From Salinispora mooreana (GTDB taxonomy: Bacteria > Actinomycetota > Actinomycetes > Mycobacteriales > Micromonosporaceae), in the NCBI RefSeq assembly GCF_000379065.1, contig NZ_KB900614.1:3326333-3390332 (forward strand): a stretch of DNA of 64,000 nucleotides, in the 5' to 3' direction. The notes under the pieces were generated by a model, which saw only the letters and a program-made list of their open reading frames with translations, was not told the DNA's origin and did no database searches. Below are positions 33,007 through 40,981 of the stretch, in pieces (position 1 is the stretch's first letter; every line of letters starts with the position of its first letter). A program made the translations under genes and the position numbers.

Positions 33007-33323
33007 CTCAGCTCCGCGAATACCGTAAGAGCACCCGGTCTGGGGGCTCTGGTGGCAATTGTGTTGAATGGGCGCATTCAGCCCATACGGTCTACATTCG
33101 GGACAGCAAAGACCCGGCTGGGCCGGAGCTGGCCGCTACCTACTCCGAGTGGGAAGACCTCATCCGGGCGGTGGGGGCGGGCCACGAGCACCCATGGGTC
33201 ATCCAGCAACCCAGCGGCGTCCAAGTCTGCAAGGACGGGCAGGAGCTGCGGTTCACGTCGGCAGAGTGGACCGCGTTCCGCGCAGGGATCAACGATGGAG
33301 AATGTGCACCGGTAGGCGTATAG
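33003..33323 (+). CDS. DUF397 protein with extended C-terminus
   Basis: A 106-aa partner of the WhiJ-like regulator. The first half has the DUF397 pattern (YRKSTRSGGSGGNCVEWA, VYIRDSKDPAGPEL). Typical members end about ten residues later with an FTxxEWxxFxxG segment; here one degenerate version (ATYSEWEDLIRAVGAG) is followed by an insert and then a proper one (RFTSAEWTAFRAGINDGE). It may be a small internal duplication. Overlaps the regulator gene by 4 nt. Confidence 0.85.
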   Translation: MTQLREYRKSTRSGGSGGNCVEWAHSAHTVYIRDSKDPAGPELAATYSEWEDLIRAVGAGHEHPWVIQQPSGVQVCKDGQELRFTSAEWTAFRAGINDGECAPVGV

Positions 33324-33397
33324 ACCTGGTCGCGCTGGTGTTCGGTCCGGAGGCGTGGCAGGCGTTCGTTACGCACGCCCGGCGCTGACAAGCACTT

Positions 33398-33429
33398 AAG
33401 CCCCCCAGTGCTGGCGCGCTGGGGGGCTT
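33398..33429 (+). terminator. Terminator of the WhiJ/DUF397 pair
   Basis: A perfect 11-bp stem (33398-33408 with 33419-33429) and a 10-nt loop, 74 nt after the DUF397 stop. Confidence 0.85.
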
Positions 33430-33602
33430 GAGCATGCCCGGTCCTCGACGTCAGGTATCACCTCCAGACAGCCGATAACGGCTTCGAGCCCGGCCGTGCT
33501 CGGCTGGTGAGCGGGCCGCGAACACCCGTTCGTGAGCACGGTCATCGGCCTCGGTCGGCCCTGAAAGGTCAAACCGGTTGACGGCACGGTCAAAATTCGG
33601 AG

Positions 33603-34376
33603 GTGCGTGCCTTCCAGGAACTGGTTGACGAGGCAGCAGCGGCGGACGTGTCCGGGTGGAGCTTCGACTGGCTTGACGGCCGGGCGACCGAGCAGCGACC
33701 GCCCTGGCGCTACTCACGTCTGCTCGCGTCCCGGCTACCCCACTCCCCCGCGGCACTGGATATCGACACCGGCGGCGGTGAGGTCCTCGCCGAGGTGCCC
33801 CGGTTGGCGCTCCGGATGGTGGTCACCGAGGGCTGGCCACCGAACGTGGAGCGCGCCCGAACGCTGCTACAGCCCCGCGGCGCTACGGTCGTCGCAGTCG
33901 AACCGGGACGACCGTTGCCCTTCGCCGACGCCAGCTTCCCGCTGGTGACCAGCCGCCACCCCGTCCGCCCCGACTGGCCGGAGATCGCCCGGGTGCTCCA
34001 GGACGGCGGCAGCTACCTCGCCCAGCATGTCGGGCCCGCCTCCGCTTTCGAACTCATCGAGTACTTCCGCGGCCCCCTGCCCCACGAGCGTTTTGCTCGT
34101 GACCCACACCGGGAGGTCGCCGCCGCGCGGCGCGCCGGGCTGGAGATCGTGGAGCTGCGCACCGCCCGCTGCCGGATGGAGTTCTTCGACATCGGCGCGG
34201 TCGTCTACACCCTGCGCAAGTGCGCCTGGTGGGTGCCCGACTTCACCCTGGAGCGGCACCGCGCCCGACTCGAACGGCTCGACGCCCACATCCGCGCCCA
34301 CGGCGCATTCGTCGCGCGCTCCACCAGGACCCTGATCGAGGCCAACCGCGTACCCCGCCGAAGGGCACGACAGTGA
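33603..34376 (+). CDS. SAM-dependent methyltransferase (class I)
   Basis: A 257-aa protein with a Rossmann methyltransferase core: PAALDIDTGGGEVLAEVP is motif I at about residues 48-65, followed by VVTEGWPPNVERAR and FPLVTSRHP. Substrate unknown. The GTG at 33603 overlaps GGAGG, so the start is uncertain; no better start is seen upstream in frame. Its stop overlaps the next gene (GTGA), which in relatives is an intact phosphotransferase, so the pair was once an operon. Confidence 0.78.
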   Translation: MRAFQELVDEAAAADVSGWSFDWLDGRATEQRPPWRYSRLLASRLPHSPAALDIDTGGGEVLAEVPRLALRMVVTEGWPPNVERARTLLQPRGATVVAVEPGRPLPFADASFPLVTSRHPVRPDWPEIARVLQDGGSYLAQHVGPASAFELIEYFRGPLPHERFARDPHREVAAARRAGLEIVELRTARCRMEFFDIGAVVYTLRKCAWWVPDFTLERHRARLERLDAHIRAHGAFVARSTRTLIEANRVPRRRARQ

Positions 34377-34774
34377 TCGGAGCCAAGATCGGCGCCGGGC
34401 GGGAGGCGGACGTACACACGTGGTGCGACGACGCGGTCATCAAGCTGTACCGGCCCGGGCTGCTCTGGCACCGCGCCGAGGCGAGAGCGCTGGCCACGCT
34501 GGCCGGGCACGGCATCGCCCCGAAACTGGCCGACACGGTGGAGTGGGATGGACGCGTCGGCCTGGTGCTGGCTCGTAGGCTGATCACGAGCAGCCGGTCG
34601 GTGTTCACCCGCCGCTACGCCCGCGCCTACCGGGCTGGCTCGACCCAGCCACTACCGCAGTCGGGGCCCTGGCTGGCGGTACAGGCCGCGGCTCGCCTCG
34701 CGGAAGGCATCGCGGGCGAACGAGCCACCCTCATCGCTCTCTTGGAGCGCCTCTTCCACCAGACCAAGCGGTAG
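34373..34774 (+). pseudogene. Aminoglycoside phosphotransferase-family protein with the catalytic core deleted
   Basis: The 133-codon frame begins like an APH-fold kinase: GAGREADVHTWCDDAVIKLY (glycine loop and Lys) and ARALATLAGHGIAPKLADTV. At about residue 64 it jumps from GLVLARRL to the family's C-terminal helices (RRYARAYRAGSTQPLPQSGP, AARLAEGIAGERATLIALLE). The whole catalytic part, with the HGD-type loop and metal Asp, is missing while the frame is kept. It may still be translated but cannot be a kinase. A 93-bp piece is duplicated at 43025-43117. Confidence 0.78.
34469..34561. repeat. 93-bp direct repeat, copy 1 (inside phosphotransferase remnant)
   Basis: Matches 43025-43117 in the same orientation with a single mismatch by eye. 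This copy is in its native coding context (N-lobe of the kinase remnant). Confidence 0.9.
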
Positions 34775-34839
34775 CGAGCCTCGCCCCCGCGGCTTCGACC
34801 GCACCGCGCCGTCCGCCGGGCCGCCCCAGGAGAAGACCA

Positions 34840-35714
34840 TCAGCCAGGGATGCGGGACGGCGTAGCGGGTCCGCCGAAACGGACGAGGTGGTGCCAGACG
34901 CGCTTGAGATCCTGGGGGTGGTAGCAGCCGGTGCGGACAGCGTCCCCGATGAGTCGCGGGTTGAGGTAGCCCCCAACGGCGAGAGCGACACCGAGCTCCA
35001 CGTAGCGCGGCCCACGGTAGTCCGGATGCTGACGGAGCTCGGCTACGGAGAGCCGGAATCCCGGATGCCACTCCAGCCGGCAGGGCAGGCGACGGGCTAG
35101 ACTCTCGACGTCGGTGCCGCGGTAGCAGGCGTCCAGCACGAGGGCCTCGACGTCGCGGTCCAGCCGAACCCCACCGTGCACCTGCGCCTCAACGTAGTCG
35201 TCCAATTCGTCCCGGTGATCGGCGTGGGCCAGGTCGACCAGCGACATGCGTTCGGCCACGCCGAACATGGTTGGCTCGAGATGGCTGTCCGGGTAGCAGA
35301 AGGTCGCTCGGCTGAGGGTGGATGCCGTCAGCCGCAGGTGAGCTGAGCCGAATCGGGGCGCGGCACCGACCGACTTACGCCGAAAGTTCAGGCCGCCGTA
35401 CACCGGTCGGTGGTGGGCGGGGACAGCGTCGTAGGCGCCCCCGAACATCCGCTGCTCCCAGCGCCACCGATCGCCACCGGGGTGGGCGGTGAGCCCGCCG
35501 TTGCTGGTGCCGGTGACGAACTGAGACAGGTAAACCCATCCGCCAGCATTCGGCCGAGAATGGGGCTACCAGCGACGATCCGGTCAGGATGAAAGTTCAG
35601 CGTGATCCGCAGGGACGCGTCGACCGGGGGCCCCGCGGAGCAGCTTGCCACATAGCGCAAAGCCTGTGCACAGGCAGAATGCAGGTTTCCTGCCGGATAG
35701 TCCCATGCACCCAT
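34840..35714 (-). pseudogene. DUF3626 protein gene with frameshift
   Basis: Two frames together make one DUF3626 protein. The upstream part (35714 to about 35538) reads ALRYVASCSAGPPVDASLRI, TLNFHPDRIVAGSPILGRML; the rest, one frame over, reads YLSQFVTGTSNGGLTAHPGG and then MFGGAYDAVPAHHRPVYGGL to the end (ARRLPCRLEWHPGFRLS, LKRVWHHLVRFGGPA). The break lies at 35532-35538, where a C-tract (G-tract on the coding strand) seems one base short. DUF3626 function is unknown. A sequencing error could also explain it; ATG 35448 would give a 202-aa C-terminal product. Confidence 0.75.
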
Positions 35715-35746
35715 GAGTCCAGTGTGCAGTGCAAGGTTGAATCGAC

Positions 35747-36946
35747 CTACCCCTTTACGCACACCACCTGCTTGAGGTGCGCTACCACCTCGACCAGGTC
35801 GGTCTGCTGCGCCAGCACGGCCTCAATGTCCTTGTACGCGCCGGGAATCTCGTCCACGACCCCGGCATCCTTGCGGCACTCCACCCCGGCGGTCTGCGCC
35901 GCCAGATCATCGGTGGTGAAGCTCCGCCTGGCCTGCCCCCGGGACATCCGCCGGCCCGCGCCGTGCGACGCGGAGCAGTACGCGGCCTCGTTCCCCCTAC
36001 CCCGCACGATGTAGGACCCGGTCCCCATCGACCCGGGGATGATGCCCAGCTCCCCCGCCCCGGCCCGGATGGCGCCCTTGCGGGTGACCAACACCTCCAC
36101 GCCGTCGTAGGTCTCCTCGGCGACGTAGTTGTGGTGGCAGCTAATCGGCTCGTCGTAGCGCACCTGCGGGAACCGGTCCCGGACCACGGTGCAGAGCAGC
36201 GCGAGCATGACCGCCCGGTTACGCCGCGCGTACTCCTGCGCCCACCACAGGTCCCGGCGGTAGGCGTCCATCTCCGCCGTCCCGGCGAGGAACACCGCCA
36301 GGTCACGATCGGGCAGGTCGGCGTTGTGCGGCAGCCCCCGGGCGATGGCCATGTGCCGCTCCGCCAGCTCCTTGCCGATGTTCCGAGAGCCGGAGTGCAA
36401 CATCAACCACACCCGGCCCGCGTCGACACCACCCTGCTCAAGGCAGGCCTCGATGAAGTGGTTCCCGCCGCCGAGGGTCCCCAACTGGTTCATCGCTCGG
36501 CCTTCCAGCCGGGCGACTCCGGCGTGCAGGTCACCGAAGCGCCGCCAGAAATCGTCCCATCCCGCCTGCGCCAACCCCCAGATCCGACGCGGGTTCACCG
36601 CCTTGTCGCGCTGGGCGAAGCCGACCGGAATCGCGTCCTCGATCGCGTGCCGCAGCCCCGCGAGGTCGTCCGGCAGGTCGGCCGCGGTCAGCGAGGTCCG
36701 AACCGCCGACATGCCGCAGCCGATGTCGACGCCGACCGCGGCTGGCGAGACGGCCTGCCGCATCGCGATGACTGAGCCGACGGTGGCGCCCTTACCGAAA
36801 TGCACGTCGGGCATCACGGCTACGCCCTGCACCCAGGGCAGGGTGCCGATGTTGCGGAGCTGCTGAGCGGCCTGCGGTTCGATGCGGTATGGGTCGGTCC
36901 ACACCCGAACCGGAGCCCGGGTGGCGGGCAGCACGGCGTACGTCAT
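35747..36946 (-). CDS. rtcB: RNA-splicing ligase RtcB
   Basis: Joins RNA 2',3'-cyclic phosphate and 5'-OH ends using GTP and Mn2+. The 399-aa protein has MPDVHFGKGATVGSVIA at about residues 45-61, DIGCGMSAVRT with a metal Cys at about 74-84, GTLGGGNHFIEAC, LHSGSRNIGKEL, and SASHGAGRRMSRGQA near 320, whose His is guanylylated. AGGAAG lies 8 nt before ATG 36946. No archease or rtcA gene is adjacent. Confidence 0.93.
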   Translation of the reverse strand: MTYAVLPATRAPVRVWTDPYRIEPQAAQQLRNIGTLPWVQGVAVMPDVHFGKGATVGSVIAMRQAVSPAAVGVDIGCGMSAVRTSLTAADLPDDLAGLRHAIEDAIPVGFAQRDKAVNPRRIWGLAQAGWDDFWRRFGDLHAGVARLEGRAMNQLGTLGGGNHFIEACLEQGGVDAGRVWLMLHSGSRNIGKELAERHMAIARGLPHNADLPDRDLAVFLAGTAEMDAYRRDLWWAQEYARRNRAVMLALLCTVVRDRFPQVRYDEPISCHHNYVAEETYDGVEVLVTRKGAIRAGAGELGIIPGSMGTGSYIVRGRGNEAAYCSASHGAGRRMSRGQARRSFTTDDLAAQTAGVECRKDAGVVDEIPGAYKDIEAVLAQQTDLVEVVAHLKQVVCVKG

Positions 36947-37189
36947 GATCTGCACTTCCTGACGGTTGCGACTCACAGGTCTACAAAAGACCGGTTCGCG
37001 CGCTCATGCTCGGCGACGACGGTCTCGACCTCGTCCGCCCAGTATCGCGAAGACAACCACCGAGATCACCGGAATATTGGGGGCCAGCATGTCCCGACGC
37101 CCAGGTGTCGATTCGAACAGGCCGGGTGTCATCTCACTGACCACCGAGGTCAGGTAAGGACGACTATCCACCGGCAGCAGCAACTGGGT

Positions 37190-37783
37190 ATGTCTTGCGA
37201 CAATGCGCCAAGGAAATCGCGCGCTGTCAGCACGGTTGACCGGAGCAGTCGATGGTGGAGTGCGCTGCGGCTCGTTATGGTTCTACTGTGGCTGGTGGCG
37301 GCGGTCGCTGCCTGGTGGACGGCTCCCCGGGAGCAGAGCTACGACAAGGCGCATGCCGATGCCGCTGCCGGCCGCGTGACGGCCTTTCAGTGGGGCGACC
37401 ACTGGAACAGCACCAACGCGGGGCGTTGGTTCGGAACTCCCGGTCTGCAACAGAGCTCCAGCCAGCTCGGCTCATTCTTCGCGTGGAAAACCTCCGATGG
37501 CCGGTGGTACTGGACCGACACCACCACTTTCACACAGGTAGAGGCGCCCATCGACGATGACGGCTACTCCGGGCCTGGAGCCGCCGGCATCGCGCAGCAG
37601 CTACGCGTCGCCGGGGTCGAGCAGCGAGGCGGCACGCTACCCCTGGGGGCATCCATCACGGCCGGGATAACCTTCCTTCTCGCCGTGGTCACTCTTGGCG
37701 TCGTGCTCGCCGGTCCACCGCCACGCCGGGGCACTCGATGGTTCTGGTTTTGGCTGATCTACCTAACCTCGGCCCTTCACTGA
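37190..37783 (+). CDS. Membrane protein of unknown function, 197 aa, possibly truncated
   Basis: Two predicted transmembrane helices (VMVLLWLVAAVAAWW at about residues 26-41 and ITAGITFLLAVVTLGVVLA at about 155-173) flank an extracytoplasmic domain of about 110 residues with several Trp/Gly (FQWGDHWNSTNAGRWFGTPG). It ends abruptly in WFWFWLIYLTSALH exactly where IS1380-type sequence starts, so its C-terminus was probably replaced by the insertion. ATG 37190 is the first reasonable start; the SD is weak. Confidence 0.6.
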   Translation: MSCDNAPRKSRAVSTVDRSSRWWSALRLVMVLLWLVAAVAAWWTAPREQSYDKAHADAAAGRVTAFQWGDHWNSTNAGRWFGTPGLQQSSSQLGSFFAWKTSDGRWYWTDTTTFTQVEAPIDDDGYSGPGAAGIAQQLRVAGVEQRGGTLPLGASITAGITFLLAVVTLGVVLAGPPPRRGTRWFWFWLIYLTSALH

Positions 37784-37789
37784 TGGGCG

Positions 37790-38530
37790 TCCGCATGGTG
37801 GATCATGAAAGAGGAAGTGCCTTCTGATCTGGGAGGATCTGACTTGTCTAAGGTCCAGATCGCCCGTCACGGAAGGCACTTGCTGGGTGAAGGCTACCGG
37901 AACGCGCCCGAGGATCGTTGTCAGCGGTGACGGGCGGGGCGTGGTCGGCCACGTCGGTGCGCGTCTGCTCGCCGATGTCGCTGATGCCACCGGTTTGACC
38001 AGCGGGTTCAGCGATGCCCTGGCTGTGCTGCGGCAGCGGCAGGCCATGACCCCGGCCGGGTCGCGGTGGACCTGGCGGTGATGCTCGCCGACGGCGGGGA
38101 GGCCATCGCGGACTTGGCCGTCCTGCGTGACCAGGCGGCCCTGTTCGGTGCTGTCGCCTCGGATCCGACCGCGTGGCGGGTGCTGTCGACGCGGCGTTGC
38201 AGCAGATTCCCGACGCCCACCGCTACGGCACCGAGATCCTCGTGCGCTCGGACTCGGCCGGCTGTACGCACGGGTTCCTCGCCCACATCCGCAGCCTGCG
38301 TGAGCACGGCATGTGCATGCGGTTCTCCGTCGGCGTCGCGATCACCTAACCGGTCCGCGAGGCGATCCGCGCCGCCACCGGCTGGATCCCGGCGCTGGAC
38401 GCCGACGGGGACCTACGCGACGGAGCCGAGACCCGCACCCCGGCGCCCAAAGACCGAGGCTGGACAGGATGTTCAGGTCTACAGGCTCGTCTACGATGCG
38501 GCCGACTGGCGTCGGGGTTAATTTCCCTCC
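37790..38530 (+). pseudogene. IS1380-family transposase remnant (N-terminal and middle parts)
   Basis: From GTG 37887 the frame reads GTRPRIVVSGDGRGVVGHVG and LTSGFSDALAVLRQRQ, shifts at about 38045 to DPGRVAVDLAVMLADGGEAI and DQAALFGAVASDPTAWRVL, shifts again at about 38185 to IPDAHRYGTEILVRSDSAGC, THGFLAHIRSLREHGM, and meets an in-frame TAA at about 38347 before AIRAATGWIPALDADGDLRD. About 100 residues between the second and third parts are gone. The catalytic core is destroyed. An inverted repeat (37815-37824 with 37872-37881) lies in the leader. Confidence 0.75.
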
Positions 38531-38783
38531 GTCCGGTCGCGGGCTGCTGTTAACTCGCACCTGTTCCGGCCAACACTGGGCAGCATCGCCTGCGTCGGCG
38601 TCGAGCTGCCATGGCTTGCCGCGGAGCAAGCGATCTTCATCGCGGTCAACCGCATGCCTGGTGAGGACGTTCGCGACTATGCGGTCTGGATCGTCCTCGC
38701 CGCCCGGTGGCCGAGGACGACTGCCCGCCAAGTCACCCTGTAACCCACGCTGCGATGCAATTCGCAGGAGACACTGCCGGGAG
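38531..38783. other. Gap between IS1380 remnant and radical SAM gene
   Basis: No gene is supported. Six-frame reading gives only short non-conserved frames; it may be scrambled IS sequence or the original downstream flank of the radical SAM operon. Confidence 0.4.
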
Positions 38784-39446
38784 TCACCGGTTGCGTAGCG
38801 GTCGGGCCACTGGCGCGAGCAGCTCGTCCAGCAACTCCAGCTCCGCCCACCCGTTGATCGCGATCTGGCCGGAGGTGTCGACGTTTATCTCGACGCGGTC
38901 GGGCGTGCGTCGCAGATGGTCGAGTAGATGCGGGAAGCGGTCGCTCAGCACGACGAACTCCTGGTTCGTCGAGCCGACCCAGGGCCGAACAGGGTCGATC
39001 CGGTCGTTGAGGAAAGGTCCAGCAACGAGCAGGTCCGTCTCGCCGAGCAGCGCGGCAACATCGGCGCGGCCCGCCTCGATGGCCTGCCGCAGCTTCGCCT
39101 CGGTGTATCCGGTGAAGGTCATGACCGATCGGCCAGCACACCGCACCGCGCGAGCGACCTTGGACAATGCGGCGGCTTGATCGAAGGGTTCCCCGCCGAG
39201 CAGCGTCAGCCCGGCGGTGCCCGAGTCGAGGATGCGGGTCACCAGGTCGTCTGTTGCTACCTGTTCCCCGCCTCGGAAGCTCCACATGTGCGGGTTGAAG
39301 CAGCCGGGGCACCGGATGGCGCAGCCCTGCACCCAGACCGCGGTGCGCTCGCCCGGTCCCTCCGCGTGAGTTGAACCAAGGAACCTCGCTACTGACACCA
39401 CCGCCGAGTTGATGGTAGGTCGAGGAGCGAGTTCGTCATCAGACAT
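38784..39446 (-). CDS. NrdG-like 4Fe-4S radical SAM activating protein
   Basis: A 220-aa radical SAM protein: CAIRCPGCFNPHMW at about residues 42-55 provides the CxxxCxxC cluster ligands, with LTLLGGEPFDQAAALSKVAR as the SAM-binding GGE motif and MTFTGYTEAKL typical of the NrdG/single-cluster group. Such proteins activate glycyl radical enzymes or donate electrons, but no glycyl radical enzyme is nearby. ATG 39446 overlaps the stop of the upstream membrane HhH gene by 8 nt. It is last in the Ycf46/DUF1257/DUF2997 operon, so its partner is likely one of those proteins. Confidence 0.82.
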   Translation of the reverse strand: MSDDELAPRPTINSAVVSVARFLGSTHAEGPGERTAVWVQGCAIRCPGCFNPHMWSFRGGEQVATDDLVTRILDSGTAGLTLLGGEPFDQAAALSKVARAVRCAGRSVMTFTGYTEAKLRQAIEAGRADVAALLGETDLLVAGPFLNDRIDPVRPWVGSTNQEFVVLSDRFPHLLDHLRRTPDRVEINVDTSGQIAINGWAELELLDELLAPVARPLRNR

Positions 39447-40296
39447 CGAGCACACGGCCGTGGGGTGGTGGCGGCGCCTGGTCAGGCTGCCGCCACTGCG
39501 GAGGTGTGCAGGTCAGCAGGTTCCGGAGATGGGCGAACTCGTGCGGTGCAAGATCCGCCACTGCGGCGATCTCCTCTACGCTGCCGAACCCGCGGCGTGC
39601 CTGCCGCTCGGCGATCATCCGGTGCACGCGGTCTGTGTGGAGGTGCGGGAGCGCAGCGAGCTGCTCGAAGGTGGCCGTGTTGACATCGATAGCCGCCGGG
39701 CCACCGGCCGTGGCTGGCGAGACCGTGGAGGGCTGCGGCGACGTGCCGTCCGACTGCTGCGGAGGCGCTGGTACTGCTGCTGGCCCAGCCCCGTAGGAGG
39801 TGGCCGGGTTCGGCATGATGTCGGCGACCGACGGTGGCGGGGATGTCGGCGTGTAGCGCGATGGCCCGGGGGGCGCCGGGGGGTAGGGGCTGCCGGTCCA
39901 GGTCGGCGGTGGTGCGGTTGGCTGCGCGTACCAGGGAGTGTGGGATGCCCGCCAGCGCAGCCACGCCGAGTTGATGAGGCAGGCGTGCAAGATGCTCCCC
40001 GCCCAGATGGCCAAGAACGTGCCGCCAGCCCAGCCGCCCACGGTGGTCGTCTCGCCTGGGTCGTCGAGGAAGGAGAAGGTGCCTGCACCGATGACGGTGT
40101 AGGCGATGCCGGGGATCCACCAGTCCGGCCGTCGGGCGCGAAGCCCGACGTAGAGGAAGCCTGCTCCGGCGAGGCAGCCCATGCCGCACATTGGGAGCAG
40201 GAGCCACCAGCTGTGCTGGATCCGCCATTGCAGGCTCGCGCCCGGGTTGGCGGGAGGCAGTGGAGGTGTCCACGGTCCGTTAGGCACGTTCGACAT
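39439..40296 (-). CDS. Membrane protein with C-terminal helix-hairpin-helix (ComEA-like) domain
   Basis: A 285-aa protein: Pro-rich N-terminus, three hydrophobic segments at about residues 30-50, 62-78 and 86-108, a long Pro/Ser/Thr-rich linker (PPAPPGPSRYTPTSPPPS), then an HhH pair at about 200-268 (AIDVNTATFEQLAALPHLHT, FGSVEEIAAVADLAPHEFAH). HhH units bind DNA backbone or serve as protein docking modules. The start overlaps the end of the DUF2997 gene and its end overlaps the radical SAM gene, so all are one operon. Confidence 0.75.
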   Translation of the reverse strand: MSNVPNGPWTPPLPPANPGASLQWRIQHSWWLLLPMCGMGCLAGAGFLYVGLRARRPDWWIPGIAYTVIGAGTFSFLDDPGETTTVGGWAGGTFLAIWAGSILHACLINSAWLRWRASHTPWYAQPTAPPPTWTGSPYPPAPPGPSRYTPTSPPPSVADIMPNPATSYGAGPAAVPAPPQQSDGTSPQPSTVSPATAGGPAAIDVNTATFEQLAALPHLHTDRVHRMIAERQARRGFGSVEEIAAVADLAPHEFAHLRNLLTCTPPQWRQPDQAPPPPHGRVLDV

Positions 40297-40498
40297 TGCG
40301 CTCTTCCTGGAGGTTCTGCGTGTTCACGTTCGTTCTGGTGTAGTCGGCGGTGTAGGCACTTTCAATGGTGTGTGCGTCGAGTAAATCTTCCAGGATCGTG
40401 ATGTAGTCGAGGCAGCCGCTTCCCGCCAGGCCCTTGGTCTCGGCGCTCACGATGCCCGCGCTCGTCACGGTCAGCAGGATTTGTGGCTTCTCCGTCAT
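40280..40498 (-). CDS. DUF2997-family protein, 72 aa
   Basis: The first 45 residues fit DUF2997: ILLTVTSAGIVSAETKGLAG then SGCLDYITILEDLLDAHTI, where the ETKGxxGxxC pattern is the family hallmark. The tail (TADYTRTNVNTQNLQEERN) is unusually long. The function is unknown; in cyanobacteria DUF2997 genes accompany ycf35 and ferredoxin. It overlaps both neighbours by a few bases. Confidence 0.78.
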   Translation of the reverse strand: MTEKPQILLTVTSAGIVSAETKGLAGSGCLDYITILEDLLDAHTIESAYTADYTRTNVNTQNLQEERNVERA

Positions 40499-40950
40499 GA
40501 CGGCCGTCCCTCGACAGCGAACACCATCCGTACGCTCGCATCCTCGGCGACGGTCTCCGACTCGAGCCGAAGTCCGGCGGCCGGTGCGCGTTCCCGCAGC
40601 CGCTCGAGCACCGTACGCTGCACCTGCCGCCCGTACTCGGCGTCGATGGCCCGAACGATGTCGACGGCTCCTTGCTCGTCGACGTCACCCGTGAGGTGCG
40701 CGGACCACACCGCGTCCGGCCCGCGCTGGAAACTCGCCTGTACGCGGCCCCAGGACGCCACGATCTCCTGATAGTCGGCGGTGACCACGGCGTTGGTGTC
40801 GCGCAGCGCCGCCGAGAGCAACGTCTCATCCCGCATCCGCGTCTGCACCTGGCAGATGACGCGGCCGCGCTCGTCGCGGCTGGCGGTGGCGCCGCGCACG
40901 GCGGCGACCGTGGCCACGGTCAGCGGCACCAGTATCAGTGAGACGCTCAA
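40495..40950 (-). CDS. Ycf35/DUF1257-like protein, 151 aa
   Basis: By-eye alignment to Ycf35 supports DUF1257: VQTRMRDETLLSAALRDTNA corresponds to the TxIxDxxxLxxALxDL start, VWSAHLTGDVDEQGAVDIVR to the central part and AIDAEYGRQVQRTVLERLRE to the KYAxxxxxxxxxxRG helix. Function unknown; conserved in plastids and cyanobacteria. TTG 40950 is chosen because GAGGGGAG lies 7 nt upstream and the homology starts there; the frame stays open to 41115. The stop overlaps DUF2997 (ATGA), and the ATPase gene ends 31 nt upstream. Confidence 0.7.
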   Translation of the reverse strand: MSVSLILVPLTVATVAAVRGATASRDERGRVICQVQTRMRDETLLSAALRDTNAVVTADYQEIVASWGRVQASFQRGPDAVWSAHLTGDVDEQGAVDIVRAIDAEYGRQVQRTVLERLRERAPAAGLRLESETVAEDASVRMVFAVEGRPS

Positions 40951-40981
40951 CGTGGCACTCCCCTCGGTCCTGTCGTCGACA

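Noticed and set aside
38313..38798. 161-codon plus-strand frame after the IS1380 remnant
   Set aside because: Ser/Arg-rich with no homology; starts inside the transposase wreck.
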